Below, piece after piece: positions 16,096 through 24,136 of a stretch of DNA of 27,041 bases. The notes beneath the pieces are model-generated. The model was not told the DNA's origin. It ran no database searches and was given only the letters and a program-made list of their open reading frames with translations. The position numbers were made by a program, and so were the translations under genes. Where the stretch lies: positions 48,823-75,863 of the forward strand of contig DLBY01000179.1 in the NCBI GenBank assembly GCA_002480345.1, read 5' to 3'. Origin of the DNA: Phycisphaerales bacterium UBA7812. Lineage in GTDB: Bacteria; Planctomycetota; Phycisphaerae; Phycisphaerales; UBA1924. The stretch's first letter is position 1, and each line of letters begins with the position of its first letter.

Positions 16096-16128
16096 AAGCC
16101 GCGTCCCGACCCGGGACGCGGCTTCTTT
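16096..16128. terminator. Strong intrinsic terminator, probably bidirectional
   Basis: A perfect 13-bp stem (16096-16108 AAGCCGCGTCCCG with 16112-16124) closes a 3-nt loop, ACC. CTTTG follows on the plus strand and TCGTTTTG follows on the minus strand. It lies between the converging lipoprotein and rpmA genes and can stop transcription from both sides. Confidence 0.9.
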
Positions 16129-16151
16129 GATTGATTCGCTCGGATCGGCGG

Positions 16152-16454
16152 TTAGTTCGCCGCGGCCTTGGCGGCCCGCATCCGGCTCAACGCGACCGGG
16201 CGGGCGGCGTTGTCGTCGATCGGATCGACATGCACTTTGCGACCCTGGAAGGTCACGATGCCGGCGCCCGTGCTGTACAGCGTGTCGTCGTTACCGCGCC
16301 GAACATTGAAGCCGGGCAGGAACTTCGTCCCGCACTGGCGGATGATGATCGAGCCAGGCTGGGCGGTCTGCCCGCCGTAGAGCTTCACCCCGCGGTACTG
16401 GGGGTTGGAGTCGCGCCCGTTCTTGCTCGAGCCCTGTCCCTTTTTGTGCGCCAT
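16152..16454 (-). CDS. rpmA: 50S ribosomal protein bL27
   Basis: bL27 lies near the peptidyl-transferase centre; its N-terminal tail reaches toward the tRNA acceptor ends. The 100-residue protein begins MAHKKGQGSSKNGRDSNPQYRGVKLYGGQ, the standard N-terminus with no Firmicutes-type cleavable extension. It continues with PGSIIIRQCGTKFLPGFNVRRGNDDTLYSTGAGIVTF, very close to the family norm. The C-terminus is somewhat longer than in E. coli (about 85 residues) and ends in an Ala/Lys-rich tail. In most bacteria rplU lies just upstream and obgE downstream; here the upstream neighbour is an exported protein gene 124 bp away and the downstream side is a terminator, so rpmA appears to stand alone. Confidence 0.97.
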   Translation of the reverse strand: MAHKKGQGSSKNGRDSNPQYRGVKLYGGQTAQPGSIIIRQCGTKFLPGFNVRRGNDDTLYSTGAGIVTFQGRKVHVDPIDDNAARPVALSRMRAAKAAAN

Positions 16455-16578
16455 GACAGATTCCTCAATCAGGGTCCGGGCTCGATTGCCCGGGCGGCAA
16501 CGATAGGCCCCGCGCTGCAGCGGGTCGAGCGGGCACGAGTCTCCCGCACCCTCATCGGTTCTCGGACTTCTCGTCGGC

Positions 16579-17226
16579 TCAGCGGAGAATCCACCGGGCC
16601 TCGTCGAGTTCGGGCGTCGGGCTGTTGAGATCGCCCAGCACGCCCGGCATCGCGTACCGGAGCATCCGGCTCTTCCGCAGGACCTTCCGAATCCGCTCCC
16701 CGGTCTCGGGGTCAGAAACGAAGAAGGGCTCGCTCTCGCCGCTGAATCCCGCCGCGAAGACCTTCAGCTCATCGACCGTGACATCCGGGAGACGCCAGAC
16801 AACAAGGCCTCGGCGGGTGTTCTCGACACCCTGGAGCAGGGTGCTCACGATCGACAGCTGGTCACGGAGCAGGGGATCGTCGAGCATGTCCATGATCTCG
16901 CGGGTGACCTCCGCCGGGACACCTCGGCCCGATCGCACAAGGTGCCCCTTGTCTGTCGCGAGTTCGAAGAGCGGGGCGAGCATCCGGTCTTGACCCGAGT
17001 TGTTCGTCACCCGGTAGGTCAGGAACGCGTACCAATGCGCGTTCCCATCGTCGTCGGTCAGACGGGCGAGCCGGAGCGGTTCGGGCTTGAATTCGAACTC
17101 CCACCGCGTCGGGACGGGGTCGGGTTCCGGGACCGCACTGGCCGTCGGAGAAACAGCCAGCGACGCGAGCACGGCGCCGAGCGCACAAACGAGTTTCATG
17201 ATCCGGGACATGGGGCGATCAGCCAT
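16579..17226 (-). CDS. Exported protein of unknown function
   Basis: This is a 215-residue protein with a cleavable signal peptide: MADRPMSRIMK, hydrophobic core LVCALGAVLASLAVS, and a likely cleavage site after ASA at residue 31. The mature part starts with EPDPVPTRWEFEFKPEPLRLARLTDDDGNAHWYAFLTYRVTNNSGQDRMLAPLFELATDKG, which reads as a beta-sandwich. It continues with helices (EVTREIMDMLDDPLLRDQLSI) and a second beta region (GLVVWRLPDVTVDELKVFAAGFSGES). I do not recognise a named family; I believe similar proteins occur in Phycisphaerae but cannot verify it. The ATG at 17226 has GGAG 9 nt upstream; an in-frame ATG at 17271 would bury the signal peptide. It is divergent from the acetyltransferase gene and upstream of rpmA on the same strand. 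Confidence 0.75.
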   Translation of the reverse strand: MADRPMSRIMKLVCALGAVLASLAVSPTASAVPEPDPVPTRWEFEFKPEPLRLARLTDDDGNAHWYAFLTYRVTNNSGQDRMLAPLFELATDKGHLVRSGRGVPAEVTREIMDMLDDPLLRDQLSIVSTLLQGVENTRRGLVVWRLPDVTVDELKVFAAGFSGESEPFFVSDPETGERIRKVLRKSRMLRYAMPGVLGDLNSPTPELDEARWILR

Positions 17227-17402
17227 CGCGGGCGGCTCCTGCGTCGAGCGTTCGTGTGCCGAGAACCGCACTGCGGCCGTGCGGTCGGGTCATGCTGATG
17301 TCGGTGCGCACAAGGCGACCCGGCATCGGGAACGGTACGGTAGTGTATCCGGCAGTCTCACGCCGTCGGATTGCGGTGATTTTGGGTCCCGCCGGAGCAA
17401 CC

Positions 17403-18422
17403 ATGACCGCGATGCACGACACCCCGACCCAAGCCGACTCCGGCCGCGCCGAGGGCTCGCCGGTCCGGAGGGTCTCCGGGAAGGACCTGGTCGCCGCAGC
17501 GGGCCGGCTCACCGGAGGAATGACTCCGAATCCGGCTCGCGCCGGGAAGGCGTTCATCGACCGGGCCCGTGCGCACGGGATCGATCTTCGGCACTTCTGG
17601 GCATCGTTTCCGGCGCCCGGCATCGCATCGCAAGCCGCGTTGATTGTCCCCCAGGTCGGGCGAACGGCGATGATCTTCCTTTCCGGGGCGGGCCCATCGC
17701 GGGTCTGCGGGGATGCCCAGCGCCAGTTGACGGACCGCGTCGCGGTCCTCCGTGCGGCGTTCGAAGGCGTCGAGCAGGATCTCGGTGAGGCTGTCCAACT
17801 CTTCCAAGCGTTGCCCTCGCCCGAGGAGAACTGGGCGATCGAAGCTTTTCAAGCCTCGGGGATGACCCGTCTGGGGGATCTCGCCTACCTCAAGCGGCCG
17901 TTTGCCCTCCGCTCGGAGGAGGGAACGACCGATTGGCCCCGGGGGATCACGGTGCGCCGGATCGGGAACCTGGGGAATCCCGATGAGCACGCGGCCTTGG
18001 CGCGGGCGCTCGTGCGTACATATGAGGGTACCCTCGATTGTCCCGGTCTGTGCGCGCTGCGTTCGGTCGACGATGTCATTGAGTCGCACAAGTCCGCGGG
18101 GAGTTTCGAGCATGCCCATTGGTGGCTGCTCGAAGCGGACGGTGAGCCCGAGGGATGCGTGCTGCTCTCGCCTTCATTCGAGACCCGGAGCCTGGAGTTG
18201 GTGTACATGGGGCTCGGACCGGCGCTGCGGGGCAAGGGGCTCGCGAGCCGTGCGCTGCGGTTTGCCATCGCTCGTGCGCAGCGGCTGGGCCTCGACGACA
18301 TCTCGTGCGCCGTAGATCTGATCAATGAGCCGGCGCGTGCCGTTTACGCTCGTCTGGGTTTCACGGAATTCGCGCGGCGCGTGGCGTTCGTGCGCGCATC
18401 CGCGTCGAATCCGGGGGCGTGA
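17403..18422 (+). CDS. GNAT-family N-acetyltransferase
   Basis: The 339-residue protein has a C-terminal GNAT domain at about 180-330. The acetyl-CoA binding motif is in LVYMGLGPALRGKGLASRALRFAIARAQRLG (RGKGLA is the Q/R-x-x-G-x-G/A loop), followed by ISCAVDLINEPARAVYARLGFTEFARR, the typical last strand-helix pair. The N-terminal half (about 30-175) contains ARAGKAFIDRARAHGIDLRHFWASF and FLSGAGPSRVCGDAQRQLT; it may be a degenerate second GNAT fold, as in two-domain mycothiol-synthase-like proteins. The ATG at 17403 has GGAG 6 nt upstream. The substrate is not indicated by the neighbours; the gene stands alone, followed by the dnaA upstream gap. Confidence 0.85.
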   Translation: MTAMHDTPTQADSGRAEGSPVRRVSGKDLVAAAGRLTGGMTPNPARAGKAFIDRARAHGIDLRHFWASFPAPGIASQAALIVPQVGRTAMIFLSGAGPSRVCGDAQRQLTDRVAVLRAAFEGVEQDLGEAVQLFQALPSPEENWAIEAFQASGMTRLGDLAYLKRPFALRSEEGTTDWPRGITVRRIGNLGNPDEHAALARALVRTYEGTLDCPGLCALRSVDDVIESHKSAGSFEHAHWWLLEADGEPEGCVLLSPSFETRSLELVYMGLGPALRGKGLASRALRFAIARAQRLGLDDISCAVDLINEPARAVYARLGFTEFARRVAFVRASASNPGA

Positions 18423-19019
18423 ACGCCGAGTTTTCCACAGGTTTTCGTCACCAGATCGGTGGCGTGAAGAACTTCTTTTTTGTGTCGCTAAGTCCTGCAA
18501 TTCCGAGGGCAAACGCGCTTGTTCCCGCATGTGCGAAGCGCTTTGAGGTCGCGACGCCCCGGTCGATCGGCTAGTGTTGTCGGACCGCCTGTGGGAGTTC
18601 GGGCGGGCATTCGTGGGACGCGAAAACAGCTGGAATTCTCGGTGTTTTCGCTGCGTTTACCGGAGGTCGACGCATGGACCTGACACGCTTTGCAACGAGA
18701 AGTGGGCGACACCGCGCTATCCGAAATGATCCGGGGCTCTGTGAAAGCCGTTCACTTGTCGGTGGTATGCGCGGGTCGGTCGGCGTTGTTCATGCGGGCG
18801 GCTTCGTGCTTCGAGCGGGTTTGTGATGTGATCGCGGGGTGCGTGGTTCGGGCGTGACCACTCTCTGTTGGAGAGTCGTGCCCTCCGGAGCTACGCGGGG
18901 AACTCAGCCTTACGACGGTTTCGTGCGACGGAAGGACGCAGGGCGTCCCGGGCGATCCTCGTGCCTCGACTCCGAGGTGTTGGGAATGCCGCGTCGCCGT
19001 CGAGCAGACAGGATGTCTC
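18423..19019. other. 597-bp gap upstream of dnaA, possible dnaA control or origin region
   Basis: No convincing gene lies here. A TTTTCCACA sequence at 18431-18439 differs from the DnaA-box consensus TTATCCACA at one position. It is followed by a small AT-rich run near 18471-18482. I found no clear cluster of further DnaA boxes, so an origin is possible but not shown. Directly before the dnaA ATG a small hairpin (AGACA 19006-19010 with TGTCT 19014-19018) presents GGA in its loop, overlapping the only Shine-Dalgarno-like element. Confidence 0.4.
18431..18439 (+). promoter_or_regulatory. Candidate DnaA box
   Basis: TTTTCCACA matches the E. coli DnaA-box consensus at 8 of 9 positions. It lies just after the acetyltransferase stop codon and 580 bp before dnaA. 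It is a single site; one such match can occur by chance. Confidence 0.35.
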
Positions 19020-20597
19020 ATGGAGCAGCGGTTCAGAGCGAGAGCAAGCGGTGGGGCAGCGGGGAGAGAGCGCCCCGGCTCGGATGGACGCACAGCAGAT
19101 CGTCGTCGGGTGAGTCGGAGCGACTCGGGCGATCGTCGCGGAGAGGCCGATCAGATTCTCGACCGCCTGAGGGACGCGGTCGGGCGTGATACCGTCGCGC
19201 GGTACTTCGGCCGTTCGGCGCAGGTTCAGATCGACGGTGATCAGATTCGCGTCAGAGCGGCGTCGAGGTTCGCGGTCGAGATGATCGAGCGGCGCTTTGG
19301 TTCGGCGTTGCGCGACGCGACGGGCTCCAAGTCGTTGCGATTCGAGGTCGCGCCCCCGCCTCAGCCCGAGCGTGCACCGGGGAAGGACGCCGCGGGGCGT
19401 GGGCCGGAGCGTCCCGGATCACCGGGCGCCTCCGTGCGGGCTCCCCGGCCATCAGGGGCGTCACGGTCGGGCGACCCTGCGCAGACGCTCGAAAACTTCG
19501 TGGTCGGGGCGTGCAATCGTTTCGCGGTCGCGGCGGTGGCTCGGCTCGCAGAAGAGAGCGCCGAGCCCGCGGGCCCGGTCTTCGTCCACGGACCGTGCGG
19601 CGTCGGGAAGTCGCACCTGCTGAACGCGGCGGCGAACCGATTCCGGGCGACGCGTCCCGGTTCGCGGGTCCGGGTGGTGACCGCGGAGGCGTTCACCAAC
19701 GAGTACATCGGGGCGATCCGCTCGAACACGATCGAGTCATTCCATCGGGCGTATCGGCGCGTCGACCTGCTGTGCATCGACGATATTCACTTTCTCGCGA
19801 CCAAGAGCGGGACGCAGCAGGAGCTGCTGCACACCTTCGATCATCTTTGCGGCTCGGGCGGACGCCTTGTGCTTGCGTCCGATTCACACCCCGGCACCGT
19901 GCGTCAGTTCAGCGAGGCGTTGGTTTCCCGGTTTGTGTCGGGCTCACTGGTGAAGGTCGACACGCCGGACCCCGAGACACGCCGGCGTCTTCTTGTTCAT
20001 TTCGCACGCCGTTCCGGGATGTGCCTCTCTCGCGAGGCGATGGGGGTCGTCGAGGCTTCTGTTGTCGCGGGAAGCGCGACGCGGGGCGTGTCGGTCCGGG
20101 ATCTCTCCGGAGCGATCACCCGATTGCGGGCCTATCGGTTGGCGGTCGGGGCGCCGGAAGCAGCTGAGATCACGGCATCTGATGTCGTCGCGGCGATCCG
20201 TGCCCAGGGCGGCGTGGTGCCGGGGGATGGCTCGCTTCCGCATCCCGTGGGGGAGCTCCGGACGAGACGGCCCGTCTCCATGAGCGCCGTGATCGATCGT
20301 GTCTGTGAGTCGCTCGAGGTGACGCGGGACGAACTCGCGGGCAGCGGGCGGCATCCACGCGTGGTGCTGGCGAGGGCGGGCGTGACCTGGTTGGCCCGCC
20401 GCTTGACGAGGCACAGCTACCCGGAGATCGCGCACGCGATAGGCCGGCGGAATCACTCGACGGTGATCACCGCTCACAAGCGGATCCAGAGGCAGATCGA
20501 TGCCGGCGATCTCGTCGGTGTGGGGCTCGCGATTGACGGGGAACCCGTCTCCGTGATGCTCGACCGGATCGCCGCGACCCTGCGAGACTCGGCCTGA
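19020..20597 (+). CDS. dnaA: Chromosomal replication initiator protein DnaA
   Basis: DnaA binds DnaA boxes at the origin and opens it as an ATP-bound oligomer. The 525-residue protein has a domain I-like region (about 44-110, ADQILDRLRDAVGRDTVARYF), a Pro/Gly-rich linker, and an AAA+ domain opened by LENFVVGACNRFAVAAV (157-173). Walker A is GPCGVGKS (191-198), Walker B LLCIDDIHF (250-258), sensor 1 LVLASDSHP, and the box VII arginine is R304 in LVSRFVSG. Domain IV ends with the HTH signature YPEIAHAIGRRNHSTVITAHKRI, where most DnaA proteins have GGRDHSTV. The ATG at 19020 gives about 40 Arg-rich residues before domain I; a GTG at 19110 would shorten this but neither start has a strong ribosome site. 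No dnaN or rpmH is beside it. Confidence 0.9.
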   Translation: MEQRFRARASGGAAGRERPGSDGRTADRRRVSRSDSGDRRGEADQILDRLRDAVGRDTVARYFGRSAQVQIDGDQIRVRAASRFAVEMIERRFGSALRDATGSKSLRFEVAPPPQPERAPGKDAAGRGPERPGSPGASVRAPRPSGASRSGDPAQTLENFVVGACNRFAVAAVARLAEESAEPAGPVFVHGPCGVGKSHLLNAAANRFRATRPGSRVRVVTAEAFTNEYIGAIRSNTIESFHRAYRRVDLLCIDDIHFLATKSGTQQELLHTFDHLCGSGGRLVLASDSHPGTVRQFSEALVSRFVSGSLVKVDTPDPETRRRLLVHFARRSGMCLSREAMGVVEASVVAGSATRGVSVRDLSGAITRLRAYRLAVGAPEAAEITASDVVAAIRAQGGVVPGDGSLPHPVGELRTRRPVSMSAVIDRVCESLEVTRDELAGSGRHPRVVLARAGVTWLARRLTRHSYPEIAHAIGRRNHSTVITAHKRIQRQIDAGDLVGVGLAIDGEPVSVMLDRIAATLRDSA

Positions 20598-20665
20598 TTG
20601 ATATGCTGGCGCATCCCGCCCGGTCGGCTGGGCGGCGTGGTTGCGACGGGTGAACAGGAACATCG

Positions 20666-21823
20666 ATGGGTTCGCAGGAAATCCCCCTGAGCAAGCCGGA
20701 CCTCTCTCCGCTCGAGACGAGCCTCGTCATGGAGGTGATGCAGAACGAGCGGCTCGCGATCGGTCCGATGACCGAAGAGTTCGAGGAACGCGTTGCGGCG
20801 TATGTGGGGACACGGCATGCGGTCGCGGTCAACTCGGGGACCAGCGGCCTGTTTTGTGTGTTGAAGGCGGCGGGCGTCGGTCCGGGTGACGAGGTCATCA
20901 CGACGCCGTTTTCGTTCGTTGCGTCGACGAATGTGATCCTGCATGCCGGTGCGAAACCCGTGTTCGTCGACATCGAGCCGGTGAGCCTGAACATGGACCC
21001 GGGATTGATCGAGCGGGCGATCACGCCTCGCACGAAGGCGATCCTCGCGGTCGAAACCTTCGGCAATCCGATGCACATGGATCTCTACGCGGAGATCGCG
21101 AGGCGGAACGGGCTCGTGATGGTCGAGGACTGCTGCGAAGCGCTGGGGGGTGCCTGCAAGGGACGCAAAGCGGGGAGCTTCGGGGCTGCGGGTGTGTTCG
21201 GTTTTTATCCGAACAAGCAGGTCGCGACGGGCGAAGGCGGGATGATCGTCACGGACGATGACGAGATCGCCTCACTCTGCCGGAGTTTGCGCAACCAGGG
21301 ACGAGGCTCGGACGCGGTCGCGAAAGCGGGATGGCTCCGGCACGAGCGGCTCGGTTATAACTTCCGGATCAGCGAGTTGCAGGCCGCGGTTGGCGTGGGG
21401 CAGATGCGTCGAATCGACGAGTTGATCGAAAAGCGAGCCTTCGTGGCGAGGGCGTACATCGAGAAGCTCAGCGGGATCCCGGATCTCGTTCTCCCGACGG
21501 TTGATCCGCAGACAACGATGAGTTGGTTCGTGTTCGTGCCCAGGTTGGGGGTCGAGTTCAGTCGCGAGGAGCGGGACGGTCTCATCGCTGGGCTGCGGAA
21601 CCACGATATTGGGTCATCTGACTATTTCCCGTGCATTCACGAAATGCCGTTTATTCGATCTATGTTTGGGTCTTCGCCTCCATCGATGCCGATCGCGGAG
21701 TCGATTTCGAGCCGGACCTTGGCGCTCCCGTTCTATGGGGGCATGACGATGCGGGACATCGATCTGGTGGTGCAGACGCTCGAAGTCCTTCTGGGCCGGC
21801 AGGCGTTCGGGCGAGGCCAATAG
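20666..21823 (+). CDS. DegT/DnrJ/EryC1/StrS-family aminotransferase
   Basis: This 385-residue PLP enzyme belongs to the sugar aminotransferase family that aminates keto-sugar nucleotides for LPS, glycans or secondary metabolites. It begins IPLSKPDLSPLETSLVMEVM, shows VNSGTSGLF (55-63, PLP phosphate contact), DEVITTPFSFVAS, the EDCCEALG segment with Asp155 (pyridine nitrogen contact) and FGFYPNKQVATGEGGMIV with the Schiff-base lysine at 184. RHERLGYNFRISELQAAVGVGQ and the C-terminal block are standard. The ATG at 20666 has AGGA 7 nt upstream. It starts 68 bp after dnaA and precedes rpmB; no other sugar-nucleotide genes are adjacent, so the substrate is unknown. Confidence 0.92.
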   Translation: MGSQEIPLSKPDLSPLETSLVMEVMQNERLAIGPMTEEFEERVAAYVGTRHAVAVNSGTSGLFCVLKAAGVGPGDEVITTPFSFVASTNVILHAGAKPVFVDIEPVSLNMDPGLIERAITPRTKAILAVETFGNPMHMDLYAEIARRNGLVMVEDCCEALGGACKGRKAGSFGAAGVFGFYPNKQVATGEGGMIVTDDDEIASLCRSLRNQGRGSDAVAKAGWLRHERLGYNFRISELQAAVGVGQMRRIDELIEKRAFVARAYIEKLSGIPDLVLPTVDPQTTMSWFVFVPRLGVEFSREERDGLIAGLRNHDIGSSDYFPCIHEMPFIRSMFGSSPPSMPIAESISSRTLALPFYGGMTMRDIDLVVQTLEVLLGRQAFGRGQ

Positions 21824-21849
21824 AGAACACGGTTCTGTGCCTGAACGGG

Positions 21850-21879
21850 GTGACTCGGGTAAGGGAGGGGTCCTACTAT
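21850..21879 (+). promoter_or_regulatory. Possible rpmB promoter
   Basis: GTGACT (21850-21855) and TACTAT (21874-21879) are 18 bp apart in the 101-bp gap before rpmB. The -35 matches the consensus at only four of six positions. The rpmB start has its own GAGGTG ribosome-binding site. Confidence 0.4.
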
Positions 21880-21924
21880 CCCGGCCCGGCGCGACGCCGT
21901 TGTTTTCACGACCCGAGGTGACCC

Positions 21925-22212
21925 ATGCCCAATGTCTGCTATTTCACCGGAAAGAAGACCCGCTTCGGCAAGCGTCGCGCGTGGCGTGGCCAGAAGATCA
22001 GCAAGGGCGGTTTCGGTCTCAAGCCGACCGGGATCACGCGCCGGACCTTCAAGCCCAACCTGCAGAAGGTGAATGCCGTCGTCGAGGATGAGAACGGCAA
22101 CAAGCACGCGAAGAAGATCAAGGTTTCGACGCGTGCGATCCGCAGCGGGCTGGTGGTCAAGCCGCTGAAGCGCAAGTACGGCTACACCCGCGATCAGAAG
22201 CAGCAGGACTGA
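21925..22212 (+). CDS. rpmB: 50S ribosomal protein bL28
   Basis: bL28 is a large-subunit ribosomal protein. The 95-residue chain begins MPNVCYFTGKKTRFGKRRAWRGQ; the CxxTGK start and the later TRRTFKPNLQKVNAVVEDENGNKHAKKIKVSTRAIRSGLV match the bL28 pattern of a TGK motif, an RRF-PN-like segment and a basic C-terminal region. It is longer than the E. coli protein (78 residues), mainly through KISKGGFGLKPTGI and the C-terminal KRKYGYTRDQKQQD. GAGGTG precedes the ATG. Its usual neighbour rpmG is absent. It is followed by a 164-bp gap before the mcsA-like gene. Confidence 0.93.
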   Translation: MPNVCYFTGKKTRFGKRRAWRGQKISKGGFGLKPTGITRRTFKPNLQKVNAVVEDENGNKHAKKIKVSTRAIRSGLVVKPLKRKYGYTRDQKQQD

Positions 22213-22376
22213 TCCGCACCGCATCCGTGCTGAGGGTGCGTCGAGCCTCCTTCGCGAGCTCCTGACACTCGTAGAATTGGTTGAACCCGCTCCGGTTCCG
22301 GCTGCGATCCGTGTACGATGGGTCGGAAGCTGTCGTCGCGCGGCGGATGCTTGCTGCGCAACAAGGAGGCTGTCGG

Positions 22377-23003
22377 GTGCTGTGTGATCGGTGTGGCGAC
22401 CGAGAAGCGACGATCCACGATGTGAGCATCGTGAAGGGCGAGGTGCGCGAAACGCACTTGTGCGAGCGGTGTGCCGAGGAACTCCAGGCCGGGCAGGCAA
22501 AGAACGCGACCCTCGGTGAATGGCTCGCGGGGCTCGGGATGATGGTTGCGGATGCACCGAAGTTCCCCGCGCCGCCGAAACCCGGTCGCGCGCCGGCGTG
22601 CCCGACCTGCGGGATGCGATTCCTCGACTTGCGCAAAACGGGGCTGGTGGGGTGCCAGGATTGCTACGAGACCTTCGAGACGAGGTTGACGCCTCTGCTG
22701 CGCAAGGCGCACGACGGTGGGGCGCGTCACACCGGTAAACATCCCGCGTTGACCTCCAAGCGTGAGGTCATCCGCGTGAATGACGCGGCCGAGCCGGCGG
22801 CGCGGGAACACGATTCGGAGAGAACGCCCGAGACCGTTGAGGAACGGATCGAGGCGCTGACGCATCAGCTCGCGCTCGCGATCGAAGCGGAGAACTACGA
22901 GCGAGCGGCGCAGATCCGTGATGAACTCGCGGATCTGACCGGTGACGGAGGCTTGGGCGGGTTCGGCGCGAGCGGGAATGAGCCCGGCGGGAGCGGTGCG
23001 TGA
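22377..23003 (+). CDS. mcsA: McsA-like zinc protein, activator of the McsB arginine kinase
   Basis: McsA binds and stimulates the protein arginine kinase McsB. The 208-residue chain carries four CxxC pairs: Cys3/Cys6 (CDRC), Cys29/Cys32 (CERC), Cys75/Cys78 (CPTC) and Cys93/Cys96 (CQDC), matching the two zinc-binding units of McsA. A C-terminal UVR motif follows at about 155-189 (EERIEALTHQLALAIEAENYERAAQIRDELADL). I chose the GTG at 22377: AAGGAGG lies 7 nt upstream and the result, VLCDRCGDREATIHDV, aligns with the start of known McsA proteins (MICQEC). An upstream ATG at 22347 is less likely. The tail after residue 190 is Gly-rich. The stop overlaps the mcsB start as GTGA, indicating tight coupling. 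Confidence 0.9.
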   Translation: MLCDRCGDREATIHDVSIVKGEVRETHLCERCAEELQAGQAKNATLGEWLAGLGMMVADAPKFPAPPKPGRAPACPTCGMRFLDLRKTGLVGCQDCYETFETRLTPLLRKAHDGGARHTGKHPALTSKREVIRVNDAAEPAAREHDSERTPETVEERIEALTHQLALAIEAENYERAAQIRDELADLTGDGGLGGFGASGNEPGGSGA

Positions 23004-24136
23004 ACGGTGGGGGCGAACAGGCAGGTATGCCCTGGGACGCGACGCGTATCCCTGAACTCTGCGTTCGCCGGGCGGAGTGGCTGCGGGGCGAGGGCGAGGC
23101 GTCGGATGTGGTCATGTCCAGTCGCGTCCGTCTCGCTCGGAATCTCGACGGCGTGAAGTTCATGCCCCGCGCCGAGCGGGGAGAGCGGGACCGGGTCCTT
23201 GGGCTCTGCAAGGCGGCGATCCTCGACAGCGAACTTTCGCCGCGAATGCTCTGGGTGGATCTGCACACGACAGGAAAGGCGGAGCGGCAGCTTCTCGTCG
23301 AGCGGCAGTTGATCAGTCGCCCGCACGCGAGGGGCAAACTGTCCACCGGGAGCGGCGGGACCGAGGAGCCGCGGGGTGTTGCGGTGGGGCTCCCCGAGGA
23401 GCAGTTCGCGATCATGGTCAACGAGGAGGACCATCTTCGCATTCAGGCGATGCGGTCCGGCTTGTGCCTCGGGGAGGCATGGCAGCATGCGGACGCGATC
23501 GATGACGAACTCGACAAGCGTCTGGGATATGCCTTCAGCGAACGGTTCGGCTATCTCACCGCGTGCCCGACCAACCTCGGGACGGGCGCGCGGTTCAGCG
23601 TGATGCTGCATCTGCCCGCTCTCAAGATGACCGGCGAGATCGAGAAGGTCCGGCATGCGGCGGAAGATATGGGGCTGGTCGTCCGAGGGTTCTACGGCGA
23701 GGGGTCCGAGGCCTTTGGGGATTTCTTCCAGTTGAGCAACCAGGTCACGCTCGGGAAATCCGAAGCAGAACTGCTCGGGGTCATGCAGCGGGACATTGTC
23801 CCGAAGGTCGTCGAGTATGAGCGTCGCGCGCGCGATGTCTTGCTCGCAAACCGCCGGCGGATGACGGAAGACCAGGTCTACCGAGCGGTCGCGATGCTGC
23901 AGTCGGCTCGTTTGTTGACGGTTGAGGAAGCGATGAACGGCCTGAGCCGAGCGAGGCTGGGGCTCCAGGTCGGGCTCGTGCACGGGATCGACCCGGAGGC
24001 GATCGCGTGGCTCATCCTGCGTATCCAGACCGCCCATCTTGAGCTGATGCACCCAGACGCCGCGGATCCCGGCGCGCGGAACGCGGCGCGAGCGGACCTG
24101 GTTCGTTCGACGATCACGGGCTCCACCGGTTCATGA
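23000..24136 (+). CDS. mcsB: Protein arginine kinase McsB
   Basis: McsB phosphorylates arginine residues of proteins, marking them for degradation by ClpCP in Bacillus. It is related to creatine/arginine kinases. The 378-residue protein has the N-terminal SSRVRLARN motif (40-48), FAIMVNEEDHLRIQAM (136-151), RFGYLTACPTNLGTGARFSVMLHL (182-205) with the catalytic-region Cys at 189, and a C-terminal helical region with LSRARLGLQVGLV. All are strongly McsB-like. The GTG at 23000 overlaps the mcsA stop and the stop overlaps comF (ATGA). The Bacillus partners ctsR and clpC are not here, so the regulator and protease must be elsewhere or replaced. Length compares well with about 363 residues in Bacillus. 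Confidence 0.95.
   Translation: MNGGGEQAGMPWDATRIPELCVRRAEWLRGEGEASDVVMSSRVRLARNLDGVKFMPRAERGERDRVLGLCKAAILDSELSPRMLWVDLHTTGKAERQLLVERQLISRPHARGKLSTGSGGTEEPRGVAVGLPEEQFAIMVNEEDHLRIQAMRSGLCLGEAWQHADAIDDELDKRLGYAFSERFGYLTACPTNLGTGARFSVMLHLPALKMTGEIEKVRHAAEDMGLVVRGFYGEGSEAFGDFFQLSNQVTLGKSEAELLGVMQRDIVPKVVEYERRARDVLLANRRRMTEDQVYRAVAMLQSARLLTVEEAMNGLSRARLGLQVGLVHGIDPEAIAWLILRIQTAHLELMHPDAADPGARNAARADLVRSTITGSTGS

Noticed and set aside
18423..19019. rpmH or another small gene upstream of dnaA
   Set aside because: No frame has an MKRTYQPSKRKR-like start or any other recognisable pattern; the available frames look like noise.
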